This document shows, piece after piece, positions 41,691 to 49,254 of a stretch of DNA of 55,970 nucleotides (within the stretch, counting starts at the first letter, position 1; each line of letters begins with the position of its first letter). Where the stretch lies: positions 1 through 55,970 of IMG/VR virus record IMGVR_UViG_3300035125_000018. The stretch is one strand, 5' to 3'. Source of the DNA: a virus. A program made the position numbers and the translations under genes. A model generated the notes under the pieces. The model was not told where the DNA came from, ran no database searches, and saw only the letters and a program-made list of their open reading frames with translations.

Positions 41691-43429
41691 CCCCCGAATC
41701 CATCGGTCAAGTACAAATTGTCCCGGCCATCCAGATCATACTCGATTGCCTCGAGATCTTTCTCTCGATTTTCCTGTGGTCGAATCGTGGCGCCGGGGTG
41801 TATTCCCATGCGTTCTCGGGCAAAAGCCGTGACACAGGCCGTGGCATCCGACAGGTCCGGAGACTGGCCTGTTCGGGTTTTCATGATCTTCTTCGGCTCA
41901 ATCCAAATCCAGCGGAGATCCTTGTCCATGAGCTGCCGAAGGCAAAACTCCTTGGCCGTTTCGAGATCCAATCCGCGGATCTGATCGAAGCGAGAAAACT
42001 CCGAGAAGTTCATCCAGAGCTCGGAGACTCGATTCTTGTAGACATCCTTCGCCGGCCGGGGATCCTCGAGCGATGCGGGAAGATCCGTCGCGTTCCCAAC
42101 GAAGTCAACGCGGAGAATTCCCTTGCCCCATTCTTTCTCGAGAACATCCACAAGCATCCCCTGGACTCCTGTTGTATCCACGGCAAGATTCTCGGGCGTG
42201 ATCTCGAGCTGCACACAATGTCGCTTCACCTGTTCCGTGATGTAGTACGTCATGGGCTGGCCGGTAGAGAGCTTCAGGTTGATAACGATTGGAGGCAGAA
42301 GCGCGATACCGAGAACTCCCCAAGTGAACATTCCGATCGCGGCCGGCCGCAACACGCACCGATCGCCACCGGAAGAGTACGCGGGATCCAGACCGCCAAC
42401 CATCGTATAGTCCGACACCCATTCCGGATTGTCCATACAGTGATACTTCGAGATCGCGCTCTCAGTAAGAACAGTCTGCGTGAGTCCTTCAGGCGGGACA
42501 AAGCCTCGACGCTGTGACCAGAACGCAGGAGAATCCTCGCCGCGCCTCTTGGCAAGATCATCAATCTGTTTCTGATTCAACAGGAAGTACAGCCGCTTCG
42601 GTTCCTTGATCGCGGGAGACTTGAGGCCATCGAAGAAGTGTGTCTTGCCGAACTTGGTTTCCCATGACTCGGTAACATCGGCAGAGACAGAATCCCATCC
42701 GTTGACCGGCTCGCTGTACTGGCCGAGAAGATCCAGTCGGCTCTCAGGGTTTCCCATGCCGAGGAACTTGAACTCTTCCCCGGTGGAAAGGTTGTCGGTC
42801 GCGTCCATGACTACAGGAAGCGTGGCCTGCATCTCGTCCACGACCAGCCGATTGAATCGGTTGTGAATCCCGATCAGGTTCCCGAGTGCTTGTTTGGCCG
42901 TACCCTTTTGGATCGCGATTCCGAAGATCCCGTTCTTGGAGTTTTCGTCGCCGAACAGGATTGCGTTCTTGCTCCGGTAGTACGTGCCGGGGAGCTGGTC
43001 CTTGTAGAGTCCGTGGTAGCGAATGATCTCCCCGAAGATACGCTTCTCCAACATATCCTTCGTGGTAGAACAGACTATGGTTGTAGTCTCGCTGGCAGCA
43101 GAAAGCCAGTCGGCCAGGATAATCAATCCAGCATCGGTTGACTTGCCGGAGGATGAAGGCCCCCACCACGTTTGCCAATCCTCGTCGCCTTCGTGAAACT
43201 CCGAGCTCGTCCATGCCTTTACTCTCCGATCGGACCACTTGTGCCAGAAGTATCCGCGTGAGCCCGAGGACATCTTCTCGGGCCAGAGCATTTGGATGGC
43301 GTTCTTGAGATGCTGAAACTTGCCGAGGCCCCCGCGCTCGGGAGTAAGGTTGTTCCGGTAACACCACAGCTCGATCGAGACTTCATTGATGTGATCCGGA
43401 AAGTCGAGGCCATATCTCTTCGTGACCAT
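41687..43429 (-). CDS. terL: Terminase large subunit
   Basis: A 580-aa packaging ATPase-nuclease. The ATPase has Walker A GPSSSGKST (about 90-98) and Walker B VVDEM (196-200). The RNase-H-like nuclease has its Asp in VGGLDPAYSSGGDR (about 348), a second in LAVDTTGVQ (418), and a third in SPDLSDATAC near 530. I chose ATG 43429, which overlaps the previous stop as TGATG; a GTG eight codons earlier is possible. Oddly, the likely small subunit is not next to it but 6.5 kb away in the early arm on the same strand. Confidence 0.9.
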   Translation of the reverse strand: MVTKRYGLDFPDHINEVSIELWCYRNNLTPERGGLGKFQHLKNAIQMLWPEKMSSGSRGYFWHKWSDRRVKAWTSSEFHEGDEDWQTWWGPSSSGKSTDAGLIILADWLSAASETTTIVCSTTKDMLEKRIFGEIIRYHGLYKDQLPGTYYRSKNAILFGDENSKNGIFGIAIQKGTAKQALGNLIGIHNRFNRLVVDEMQATLPVVMDATDNLSTGEEFKFLGMGNPESRLDLLGQYSEPVNGWDSVSADVTESWETKFGKTHFFDGLKSPAIKEPKRLYFLLNQKQIDDLAKRRGEDSPAFWSQRRGFVPPEGLTQTVLTESAISKYHCMDNPEWVSDYTMVGGLDPAYSSGGDRCVLRPAAIGMFTWGVLGIALLPPIVINLKLSTGQPMTYYITEQVKRHCVQLEITPENLAVDTTGVQGMLVDVLEKEWGKGILRVDFVGNATDLPASLEDPRPAKDVYKNRVSELWMNFSEFSRFDQIRGLDLETAKEFCLRQLMDKDLRWIWIEPKKIMKTRTGQSPDLSDATACVTAFARERMGIHPGATIRPQENREKDLEAIEYDLDGRDNLYLTDGFGG

Positions 43430-43782
43430 CAGCTCTGCATATTTTCCCACCACTCGAGCAGATCGTCACGACTCTTGCCTTCGAAGGAGCTCTCGATTAC
43501 CTTGACCCGTTCTTCCGTTTCGCGCTCACCCTGCTTGGCAACAGTCAGGATCGTTTCTGTGAACGGGTAGTCATACTCTTGATGAGCCTCAAGATTCTTT
43601 CGATTCTGGCGTAGTACCTTCGCAAGATCTGAATGGTGTTTGCTGAGTTCATCTTCGGCTTCGGCCAGGTGTCCCAACGCGAAGTAGTAGTGCTCGGGAT
43701 ATCCGCGCATTGACTCGAGCATGAGCACTCGGGCCTGAGCGATGTGCTTGCAGGCACAGAGTACGCACGACTCACGATCCAT
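43429..43782 (-). CDS. Hypothetical protein with CxxC-KHxAQA motif (117 aa)
   Basis: Starts MDRESCVLCACKHIAQARVLM, with GYPEHYYFALGHLAEAEDEL next. This pattern of CxxC-x-KH-x-AQA then GH-LAEA recurs in phage proteins of unknown role. Helical throughout. The stop overlaps the terminase start. It may be a small packaging or assembly factor. Confidence 0.6.
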   Translation of the reverse strand: MDRESCVLCACKHIAQARVLMLESMRGYPEHYYFALGHLAEAEDELSKHHSDLAKVLRQNRKNLEAHQEYDYPFTETILTVAKQGERETEERVKVIESSFEGKSRDDLLEWWENMQS

Positions 43783-44395
43783 CTTCGAGGATTCCCTTCT
43801 CCTTCAGCATGGCCGTGCAGAGCTGGCACTCGACAAGAGAGTTCATCTTGACTTCGGCCACCTTGACTTGGGCCGTAGTCCACTCGAGAACGTGACCACA
43901 CTCGGCATACAGGTAGTACTTGTCCTCTTCGGGATGGCTCTGCATCTTCTTGACTGCTCGCCGGCCGTCGAGCCGCATGGTTTCCAGCGGCGGCCGCGTG
44001 ATGTGAGGAACACCTTTCGCGAAAGCCATGATCTCCTGAAACTCCATACAGTTGACGAGCTGGCCAGCCTCGCACTCGAACCCGTACTCCCTGAGCTTCA
44101 CACAGGCTTCGAGAATCAGTTGTTGGAGCTTCTTGCGTTCCTCGACCATGCTGACGAGATACTTCTCGGCCTTGATGGCCCGATCGCGCCAGTTGACCGG
44201 AGCATCCTTCCGCTTGCGGAGCTGACCGGTCTTGGGATCCCGAATGTACTCTTGGTCGCCGATCTTCTCCATCGCGCCCTGCTGGAGATCTTGGATCGGC
44301 ATACCGTCAAGTACCTGGGCGAGTCCTTCGAGTCTCTGCTTGAAAGCAGGATCGTCGGCGTCAGGATTGGTATGGATGTTAAGACTGTCGTCCAT
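43772..44395 (-). CDS. Hypothetical protein, Cys pair at C-terminus (207 aa)
   Basis: SD AAAGGA before ATG. Charged helices fill residues 15-120, with coiled-coil character near 75-100 (EKYLVSMVEERKKLQQL). The C-terminal part has YLYAECGHVLEW and VECQLCTAML, a possible zinc knuckle. It overlaps the next gene by 11 bases. No family is recognised. Confidence 0.6.
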   Translation of the reverse strand: MDDSLNIHTNPDADDPAFKQRLEGLAQVLDGMPIQDLQQGAMEKIGDQEYIRDPKTGQLRKRKDAPVNWRDRAIKAEKYLVSMVEERKKLQQLILEACVKLREYGFECEAGQLVNCMEFQEIMAFAKGVPHITRPPLETMRLDGRRAVKKMQSHPEEDKYYLYAECGHVLEWTTAQVKVAEVKMNSLVECQLCTAMLKEKGILEDGS

Positions 44396-44419
44396 CGTCG
44401 CGTTCCTTTCGATGTTCGA

Positions 44420-44689
44420 TCAGCCTTTTTTCTTCTTGCTCTTCTTGACCTCGACGGGAGGTTTCTGGAGCTTGAAGTTCATCAGCTTCCGGGCATCGGC
44501 AGCCACCTTCTCGACGCCGGCAACGAGTCCCTTTGGGAGCTCGACTGCGCTCGAGAGTTCCAGCTCGGTAACGAGCTTCTTCATCTGGACTGCCGAGGCG
44601 TAGGCATTGATCGCGTCTTGGGTAGACACGGACACTACCTTCTCGGGGCGCTGGATTTCCGGAGGGACTTTCGACTTCTTCTTCGCCAT
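44420..44689 (-). CDS. Small Lys-flanked helical protein (89 aa)
   Basis: From ATG 44689 with SD AAGGAGG. The termini are basic (MAKKKSK and KKSKKKKG) around a helical core. The function is unknown. It is one of a run of short genes before the terminase block. Confidence 0.6.
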   Translation of the reverse strand: MAKKKSKVPPEIQRPEKVVSVSTQDAINAYASAVQMKKLVTELELSSAVELPKGLVAGVEKVAADARKLMNFKLQKPPVEVKKSKKKKG

Positions 44690-44705
44690 TATGGCCTCCT
44701 TGGGG

Positions 44706-44897
44706 TTACGACGGGTACTTGATGTGATCCCGCATCTCAAGAATCTTCGCGTCTATGTCGTCCAGCGTGGCCTGCTCGAGAGTCACAATGCCGATCCGGT
44801 TGATCTCTTCGGCGTGGCGCTTCATGACTTTGAGGTAGGCATCGTGGAGAAAGGCGTCGCTCTGAGCTTTGGCGTCGGAAGTTACGTTCTGGCCCAT
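44706..44897 (-). CDS. Small helical protein (63 aa)
   Basis: From ATG 44897 with SD AGGAGG and good spacing. An acidic, all-helical short protein (DAYLKVMKRHAEEINRIG, DDIDAKILEMRDHI). No family is recognised; the SD is the main support. Confidence 0.55.
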   Translation of the reverse strand: MGQNVTSDAKAQSDAFLHDAYLKVMKRHAEEINRIGIVTLEQATLDDIDAKILEMRDHIKYPS

Positions 44898-44947
44898 GGG
44901 GAATCCTCCTGGTAGGTTGAACGAGTCATGGGCGCAGGATGCCAGAA

Positions 44948-45526
44948 TCACCCAAACCCGTCAAGCACCTTTTTCGTTCCGCGCTCTTGTGGAGGAATCT
45001 CGGGCAAATTCAAGTGTTTGAACAAGATCTCTTCGGTCGGACAAGGGATCGGTTCTCCGTTCCGGGTGAGCATCCCGCCTTGAATTCTCAGGCCATACCG
45101 ATGCGCTCGCTTGGCTATGCAGTAGTGACTGAAGTCGGCAGGTCCGGTTCTGATCGCGAGGATCACGCCCCAGTTGTCGTGCCGTGCCATGAAGATGTCT
45201 ACCGGGATCTCGTCCTCGTCCTCGTCCACGATCGCGATCTGAACCATTCGGCCTTCGTATGGATCTCCCTTACGTAGTTTCCAGACCCCATCTCTTGCAG
45301 AGAAAGTTCCCCTGAGCATCTTCACGAATTGGGGATCCCGCTGCCTGATCGGCTCTCCGAACAAATCGGACTCGATCATCCGGTCTTTCGGGATACAGAC
45401 GATCTCGACATCGTGTGGATTCTTGTCGCGTCGAAGCACGCTGCCGGCGATCTCGATCTGATGGCAGTACGGTTCGAGAGCTTGCTTGACGTTCTCGGCT
45501 ACGAGCAACGCTTCACTGAGATACAA
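44948..45526 (-). CDS. PolX/DNA polymerase beta-like nucleotidyltransferase
   Basis: A 192-aa protein matching the palm and thumb of family X polymerases. It has GSVLRR (28-33) as the helix-turn with Gly-Ser, the metal site HDVEIV (38-43, Asp-x-Glu in place of the usual Asp-x-Asp), and the third Asp in PVDIFM (Asp110). The thumb-like AHRYGLRIQGGML and CPTEEILFKHLNLPEIPPQER follow; this ending is typical of PolX proteins. It lacks the N-terminal 8-kDa domain. It may do repair or end-processing before packaging. It overlaps the lipoprotein gene by 14 bases. Confidence 0.75.
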   Translation of the reverse strand: MYLSEALLVAENVKQALEPYCHQIEIAGSVLRRDKNPHDVEIVCIPKDRMIESDLFGEPIRQRDPQFVKMLRGTFSARDGVWKLRKGDPYEGRMVQIAIVDEDEDEIPVDIFMARHDNWGVILAIRTGPADFSHYCIAKRAHRYGLRIQGGMLTRNGEPIPCPTEEILFKHLNLPEIPPQERGTKKVLDGFG

Positions 45527-46103
45527 GGATCACCTTCAGGATCTTGGTTCGCTTCTTCACGCTGCGACGATGATCGCGACACAGGCCAGTAATGGCGATG
45601 TAGACCACGGCCTCTTTGCCTTCGAGATCCCACGGAAAGTGTCTGAGCGTTTGGCCCGGACGGATATAGTCCCACTGTCTCATGTGGATCACACCGTCCA
45701 TCTTCAGGACGCCAATCCAGCACACGCCGATAACATCGTATCCTTTCGGGTTCTCCCATTCCTTGGTCGCGGTCTGGATCAACCGGACCTGGCCGCCACG
45801 CTTGCCTTCGAACCTGAGATCGTGAGTAACCTCGTAGTCCTTCGGATTCTCGGAACCGCCTTTCCAGAGAACCGCCTTCCCATCATTCTCGTCTGGAAAC
45901 TTCGCAGGATCCTCTTCGGTCTGCTTGTTGCCGGCAATCACATCGGGAACAGACTGGAACCACTCAATCAGGTCTTGGGTTTCGTCAACCCACTTCCCGA
46001 CCTTGTCCTTGTCAAACACAGGGATGGGAGTTCCGCACCCGACCCACAGCAGGGCAAGCGCACCGACCAGCAACACAGACAACTCAGGCCAGTACTTCTT
46101 CAT
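45513..46103 (-). CDS. Predicted lipoprotein, first gene of the late arm
   Basis: From ATG 46103 with a strong SD (AAAGGAGG). The N-terminus MKKYWPELSVLLVGALALLWVGCG has a hydrophobic core and a lipobox (VGC), so it is likely a lipoprotein with lipidated Cys23. The mature part of about 170 residues is mixed alpha/beta, ending basic. Phage lipoproteins can be spanins or superinfection-exclusion factors; with no paired inner-membrane partner the role stays open. It directly follows the divergent control region. Confidence 0.7.
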   Translation of the reverse strand: MKKYWPELSVLLVGALALLWVGCGTPIPVFDKDKVGKWVDETQDLIEWFQSVPDVIAGNKQTEEDPAKFPDENDGKAVLWKGGSENPKDYEVTHDLRFEGKRGGQVRLIQTATKEWENPKGYDVIGVCWIGVLKMDGVIHMRQWDYIRPGQTLRHFPWDLEGKEAVVYIAITGLCRDHRRSVKKRTKILKVILVSQ

Positions 46104-46126
46104 GGAGCCTCCTTTCGTTGAAGGCC

Positions 46127-46156
46127 AGAGTACCGCGCCGCCGCCCCACCCGTCAA
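46127..46156 (-). promoter_or_regulatory. Candidate late-arm promoter
   Basis: On the minus strand TTGACG (46151-46156) and TACTCT (46127-46132) are 18 bases apart, leaving a leader of about 17 nt before the lipoprotein gene. The -10 is weak. The capsid promoter has the same -35 and spacing, which is mild support. Confidence 0.35.
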
Positions 46157-46478
46157 GCCCTTTCGCTCCGCTCCCCTCCCCCTCTTCCCCAGCGGAGCAG
46201 AAGGGAGGGGGGAGCCGACGCCACACACACCTCTGGTGTGTGGCAGTCCATGGTGCGAATCTGAACCAATTTTCACCAAACTGCACCAGCTTCGAAAACA
46301 AACTCCACCTCGAGCCAGCCAGCCCACGCGTGCGCGAGGCCAACATACGTGAGAGAGATATTTGTTGGATAGATGATACCGTATGGATGGGGCCGACCAT
46401 GCCCGTGGAGTGCGGTGGGGGGGTGTATGAAAAAAGCATGCTTATTTCTGTGGGGAGGGTTGATGTTGCTATCCACTG

Positions 46479-46503
46479 TTGTACTCTTCCCTTGTACTCT
46501 TCC
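46479..46503 (+). repeat. Tandem 13-bp direct repeat
   Basis: TTGTACTCTTCC occurs at 46479-46490 and 46492-46503, followed by a decayed third copy (ACTCTTCTCTCC). It lies in the pyrimidine-rich part of the control region; it may be an iteron-like or regulator-binding repeat. Confidence 0.7.
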
Positions 46504-46527
46504 ACTCTTCTCTCCTGTGCTGTCGCT

Positions 46528-46561
46528 CTCTCACCTACCAAACCATGTTCGTTTCATATTA
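46528..46561 (+). promoter_or_regulatory. Shared early-arm motif, copy 1
   Basis: CTCTCACC (46528-46535) and TCGTTTCATATTA (46549-46561) recur in the same order at 50869-50904, also upstream of plus-strand genes. It could be a phage-specific promoter or regulator site. Confidence 0.35.
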
Positions 46562-46639
46562 CCACCACAATAATCTCATCGCTTTGTATCTCTAAGCCAG
46601 CAACATCGAGAGGCGGTGGGAGAAGTTGGAGGGTCAGTC

Positions 46640-46981
46640 ATGGCCAAGAAGAAGCAGAAGCAGTATCCCCCGGTGAATGAGGATCCGGTGGTGGCAGCGT
46701 TCCGTTGGGTCCGCGCCACCGTGGATGAGAAGGGCCGCCCGAGCTTTATCATCCCCGGTTCTGACCGGTGGGAGCCCGGTGCTCTGGCGAAGGAGCTCAA
46801 GATCGAAGCGCGGGCCAAGGAGGCAGGGATCTCCGTGGGCGCTATGATCGACAGGCTCATCGCCGAGCGTGAGCTCATCGGCTTCGCGACCTTCATCGAG
46901 ACCAAGAACGGTCCGAGGTTCTTGGAGAAGGTCGTGGTTGCCACGGGCTCGCGTAGCTCCGGCAATTCCAACAGCTGGTAG
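46640..46981 (+). CDS. First early-arm protein (113 aa), function unknown
   Basis: From ATG 46640 with SD GGAGGG. The Lys-rich start MAKKKQKQ is followed by ATVDEKGRPSFIIPGSDRW and a helical EARAKEAGISVGAMIDRLIAERELIG region that may be a helix-turn-helix. As the first gene after the control region, with its own terminator downstream, it could be an early regulator or host-takeover protein. No family is recognised. Confidence 0.65.
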   Translation: MAKKKQKQYPPVNEDPVVAAFRWVRATVDEKGRPSFIIPGSDRWEPGALAKELKIEARAKEAGISVGAMIDRLIAERELIGFATFIETKNGPRFLEKVVVATGSRSSGNSNSW

Positions 46982-47008
46982 CAGCTGTCGGCCGACAACT
47001 GAATAGCG

Positions 47009-47053
47009 CGGAGGGGTTGGCAAGCCAAAGCCACCCCTCCGGCATCTTTTTTT
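47009..47053 (+). terminator. Intrinsic terminator after the first early gene
   Basis: The stem CGGAGGGGTTGG with CCACCCCTCCG (one bulged T), a loop of 10 nt, then ATC and seven T. It isolates the first early gene; about 8 bases later comes GTATACAGTA (47061-47070), which also occurs at 50853. Confidence 0.9.
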
Positions 47054-47155
47054 CCCTCCAGTATACAGTACTAATGGGTATTGGCTTGTGCACAGGCATT
47101 GTGCTTGAGCCTATCTCCGTTGGTGAATCAGTCCAGTAATACAGGGAGTAGTATC

Positions 47156-47347
47156 ATGGAGAAGGATGAAGTTGTGGGAAAGAGTATTACAGGGAGAGAA
47201 TGTCCTGTGGATTGTGCGGGTCGTGGTCCGGAGGCTGATACGTGTCTGGACTGTGCGCGGCTGGCACGGCTCGACGCGGAGCTCAAGGTGAGGAACGTGA
47301 GCACGGTCGGGATCATCCTGTTGACCGAGGATCTTTCGACGGTATAG
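47156..47347 (+). CDS. Small Cys-pair protein (63 aa)
   Basis: From ATG 47156 with SD AGGGAG. It has ECPVDCAG and TCLDCAR, two Cys-x2/3-Cys pairs typical of a zinc site. The function is unknown. It precedes a leader region with a two-codon minigene and hairpins. Confidence 0.6.
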   Translation: MEKDEVVGKSITGRECPVDCAGRGPEADTCLDCARLARLDAELKVRNVSTVGIILLTEDLSTV

Positions 47348-47383
47348 AACGAGGTGGTGTGCTGTCACCAGAAGGAGGTCGAG

Positions 47384-47392
47384 ATGTACTAG
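47384..47392 (+). other. Two-codon minigene ATG-TAC-TAG with strong SD
   Basis: AAGGAGG (47372-47378) precedes ATG TAC TAG by about 5 bases. It resembles the lambda bar minigenes that sequester peptidyl-tRNA, or it could be the remnant of a gene start. It is followed by two hairpins, so a leader/attenuator is also possible. Confidence 0.3.
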
Positions 47393-47488
47393 ACGTAGTA
47401 CCATGACATAGCGTTGCCGCTGTGGCTCCTGTCCCGTAGCCTCGGGCCCAGGTCCGGGGCTACACGATCGGAACTACATATCTACCAT

Positions 47489-47524
47489 AGCCTGCAGTCC
47501 TGCATGGGATCGCAGGCTTTTTTT
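47489..47524 (+). terminator. Intrinsic terminator with upstream hairpin
   Basis: AGCCTGC (47489-47495) pairs with GCAGGCT (47512-47518), then seven T. A 9-bp hairpin (TAGCCTCGG with CCGGGGCTA, 47437-47462) lies just before. The pair lies between the minigene and the next gene and may act as an attenuator. Confidence 0.8.
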
Positions 47525-47554
47525 GTCGGAGTAATAACAGAAGGAGGAAGAAGA

Positions 47555-47785
47555 ATGAACACGATACAGGTCATGCTCGGACTGATCGCAGTCGCCGGCC
47601 TCCAGCTGATACTGCTGGTCGCCCTGGCAGGTGTGGACAAGAAGCTGGACTACATGAACGACCAGTTCAGCACGCCAATCTCCGTCGAGTGCAAGGGCTA
47701 CGATGAGGTCGAGGCCCTGCTCGAACGCCTGCCATGCGTGTGTACGAACGTCCACGCCAAGGGACTTGAATACAGGGATCGCTGA
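47555..47785 (+). CDS. Small single-span membrane protein (76 aa)
   Basis: From ATG 47555 with SD AAGGAGGAAGAA. One membrane span covers residues 5-25 (VMLGLIAVAGLQLILLVALAG), then a soluble tail with a KKLDYMNDQF helix and CVC near the end. The function is unknown; it may be an early host-membrane protein. Confidence 0.65.
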   Translation: MNTIQVMLGLIAVAGLQLILLVALAGVDKKLDYMNDQFSTPISVECKGYDEVEALLERLPCVCTNVHAKGLEYRDR

Positions 47786-47804
47786 ATCTTCTTCCCCACA
47801 ACTA

Positions 47805-47877
47805 GAGTCCTGCCGGGGAGACTCAACCCTCTGCCAACGGCAATGAGCGCACGGTAAGATCGAACCGGCAGGTACTC
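47805..47877 (+). promoter_or_regulatory. Structured leader closing at the SD of the next gene
   Basis: GAGTCCTGCCGG (47805-47816) pairs with CCGGCAGG then ACTC (47865-47877) as 12 bp with one bulged T. A small TGCC-AAC-GGCA hairpin is enclosed. The helix ends about 2 bases before AAAGGAGG. Confidence 0.45.
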
Positions 47878-47894
47878 GAAAGGAGGACAGTACC

Positions 47895-48074
47895 ATGTTC
47901 GAGATCATGAAGAAGGGGAAGGTGTACCTCACGGTCAACAATTTCAGAGGAGAACGAGTAGCCAGGCAGTTGCTTGCCATGCTCCACGCCTACGGTCATA
48001 GGGACTGCAGTCTGTGGCGCAACGGTGAGTGTATTGTCGAAGCACAGAAGGAGGAAGCAATCCGATGCAGCTGA
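47895..48074 (+). CDS. Small basic protein (59 aa)
   Basis: From ATG 47895 with SD AAAGGAGG. It begins MFEIMKKGKVYLTVNNF, continues with GERVARQLLAMLHAYGH and a beta end (LWRNGECIVEA). Two Cys are present. The layout is alpha/beta and compact. It overlaps the start of the next gene by 10 bases. The function is unknown. Confidence 0.6.
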   Translation: MFEIMKKGKVYLTVNNFRGERVARQLLAMLHAYGHRDCSLWRNGECIVEAQKEEAIRCS

Positions 48075-48484
48075 TATTCATACTGGTTCTCATGGCTCTG
48101 GCCTTCGTCTACCTGTGGAAGAAACAGTGGACGAAGAAGGAGCCTGCGGGATACACGCTGGAGGATCCAGTCGTGAAGGGCTTGGCTCAGGTCGAGCTCG
48201 AGGAAGTATACTGTCAAGACCGACTGCACGTTGAGCCCGAGCCTGCCATCAAGCACACCCCACCGACGAAGTACCTGTCTGATACCGACATCGAGAGATG
48301 CGTCTATATCGTGGACCTCATGCTGTTCGGCGTGCCGGCCACGCCTGCAACCGAAGTGCCTGCCTACATCTCTGCCTTCCTGCAAGAGACAACCATGAAC
48401 GAGGCCGAGGTCCTGGCCCTGTCCGAACGCATCTTCAAGTGGATCAACAAGAGACACAAGGAGCGCCTTGGTCATGACCGCTAG
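48065..48484 (+). CDS. N-anchored membrane protein (139 aa)
   Basis: From ATG 48065 with SD AAGGAGG. Residues 2-19 form a membrane span (QLIFILVLMALAFVYLW), followed by KKQWTKKE on the inner side. The remainder is acidic and helical with PPTKYLSDTDIERCVYIVDLML. The function is unknown; it overlaps the next gene by 11 bases. Confidence 0.62.
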   Translation: MQLIFILVLMALAFVYLWKKQWTKKEPAGYTLEDPVVKGLAQVELEEVYCQDRLHVEPEPAIKHTPPTKYLSDTDIERCVYIVDLMLFGVPATPATEVPAYISAFLQETTMNEAEVLALSERIFKWINKRHKERLGHDR

Positions 48485-48758
48485 TGGATGGTATCGGCAC
48501 GGAGTACAGTGGATTCTCGTAGATCAGGGCGGCGCCCCTGAGTACTGGCTTGACCAGAATCCCAATGCCGGCTCGATCTTCGCCGAAGCAAAACGGCTCG
48601 GCATGGACATCGTTTGGATATGCTCTGCGCTCCCGGTTCCCGGGAACGTACAGTATACAGGAGAAGTAATCGTAAACGGCGAACGCATGGACCGGAACCA
48701 GGCCAAGGCTCGGGCCTCTGCGTATGCGTTCAACAACAGGAGGAAGAAGTCAGCATGA
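48474..48758 (+). CDS. Hypothetical protein (94 aa)
   Basis: From ATG 48474; a TTG two codons earlier is possible. It has a WYRHGVQWILVDQGG start, a middle beta/alpha, and a basic helical end (MDRNQAKARASAYAFNNRRKK). The stop overlaps the next ATG. No family is recognised. Confidence 0.58.
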   Translation: MTASGWYRHGVQWILVDQGGAPEYWLDQNPNAGSIFAEAKRLGMDIVWICSALPVPGNVQYTGEVIVNGERMDRNQAKARASAYAFNNRRKKSA

Positions 48759-49006
48759 CACCGGCAACAGAAATCATCGAATGGCTGAAAACCTTCGATC
48801 CGTTCGAGGGTATCGGCATAGACGATGGCGGCTTGGCTCTGACCAACGAGAGTCAGGACAAGACCTTCGAGATCGGCGGGATCCCCACGGTGTTCGACAA
48901 GATCGAGGACACCATCCATGACTGGGCCGGCAACAAGTACCCCGAGATGGACGCGAACGAACGGATGGACCTGACCAACCGGATCATCAAGGAGCTCAAG
49001 CTATGA
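48755..49006 (+). CDS. Acidic hypothetical protein (83 aa)
   Basis: From ATG 48755, overlapping the previous stop as ATGA. An acidic, compact protein (TEIIEWLKTFDPF, DKIEDTIHDWAGN). It overlaps the next gene by 4 bases. Small acidic early phage proteins sometimes mimic DNA; here that is speculation. Confidence 0.58.
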   Translation: MTPATEIIEWLKTFDPFEGIGIDDGGLALTNESQDKTFEIGGIPTVFDKIEDTIHDWAGNKYPEMDANERMDLTNRIIKELKL

Positions 49007-49254
49007 GTCGCTGCAATCTCTGTACTCTGAAGAGTATCAGGCACAGCCTGAAGGGAACCGGATCCCGGATCCATCTTCGGCCGTCCGGTTTCATGGGTGG
49101 CATAGACGTATTCGTGGTTCCGAAGGGAAAGAAGCTGCCGCCCAAGTCCGAGATGATCGAACCGAACGACGAGTATCCGAATGGCAACGAAGCCTACTCC
49201 AAGTATCACCGTGCGTGGTTCATGGAGATCGGGAAAAGGTGCTGTTGTGACTAA
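49003..49254 (+). CDS. Cys-rich hypothetical protein (83 aa)
   Basis: Starts MSRCNLCTLKSIRHSLKGTG, followed by a beta segment (GGIDVFVVPKGKKLPP) and a C-terminal KRCCCD. The CxxC start and the fold recur in phages as an unassigned small protein. It is coupled on both sides (ATGA before, TAATG after). Confidence 0.6.
   Translation: MSRCNLCTLKSIRHSLKGTGSRIHLRPSGFMGGIDVFVVPKGKKLPPKSEMIEPNDEYPNGNEAYSKYHRAWFMEIGKRCCCD

Larger units (their letters stand above)
46104..46639. other. Divergent control region, non-coding, 536 bp
   Basis: No convincing gene. It holds a minus-strand promoter candidate, an 8-bp hairpin GCTCCGCT/AGCGGAGC (46165-46172 with 46191-46198), a second 8-bp hairpin CCACACAC/GTGTGTGG (46221-46243), the palindrome AAGCATGCTT (46433-46442), a tandem TTGTACTCTTCC repeat (46479-46503), a long pyrimidine-rich tract and the motif TCGTTTCATATTA (46549-46561). 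Base composition is strongly skewed by strand. It fits the start point of both arms and perhaps the origin. Confidence 0.6.

Noticed and set aside
44936-44964. Minus-strand promoter TTGACG with 17-base spacer
   Set aside because: The -10 is CATCCT, a poor match, and the TTGACG lies in the coding end of the PolX-like gene.
46427-46573. 48-residue hydrophobic peptide gene starting MKKACLFLWGG in the control region
   Set aside because: Its upstream G-run is not a proper SD and it covers the pyrimidine-rich repeats and the shared motif, so I think it is chance coding in regulatory DNA.
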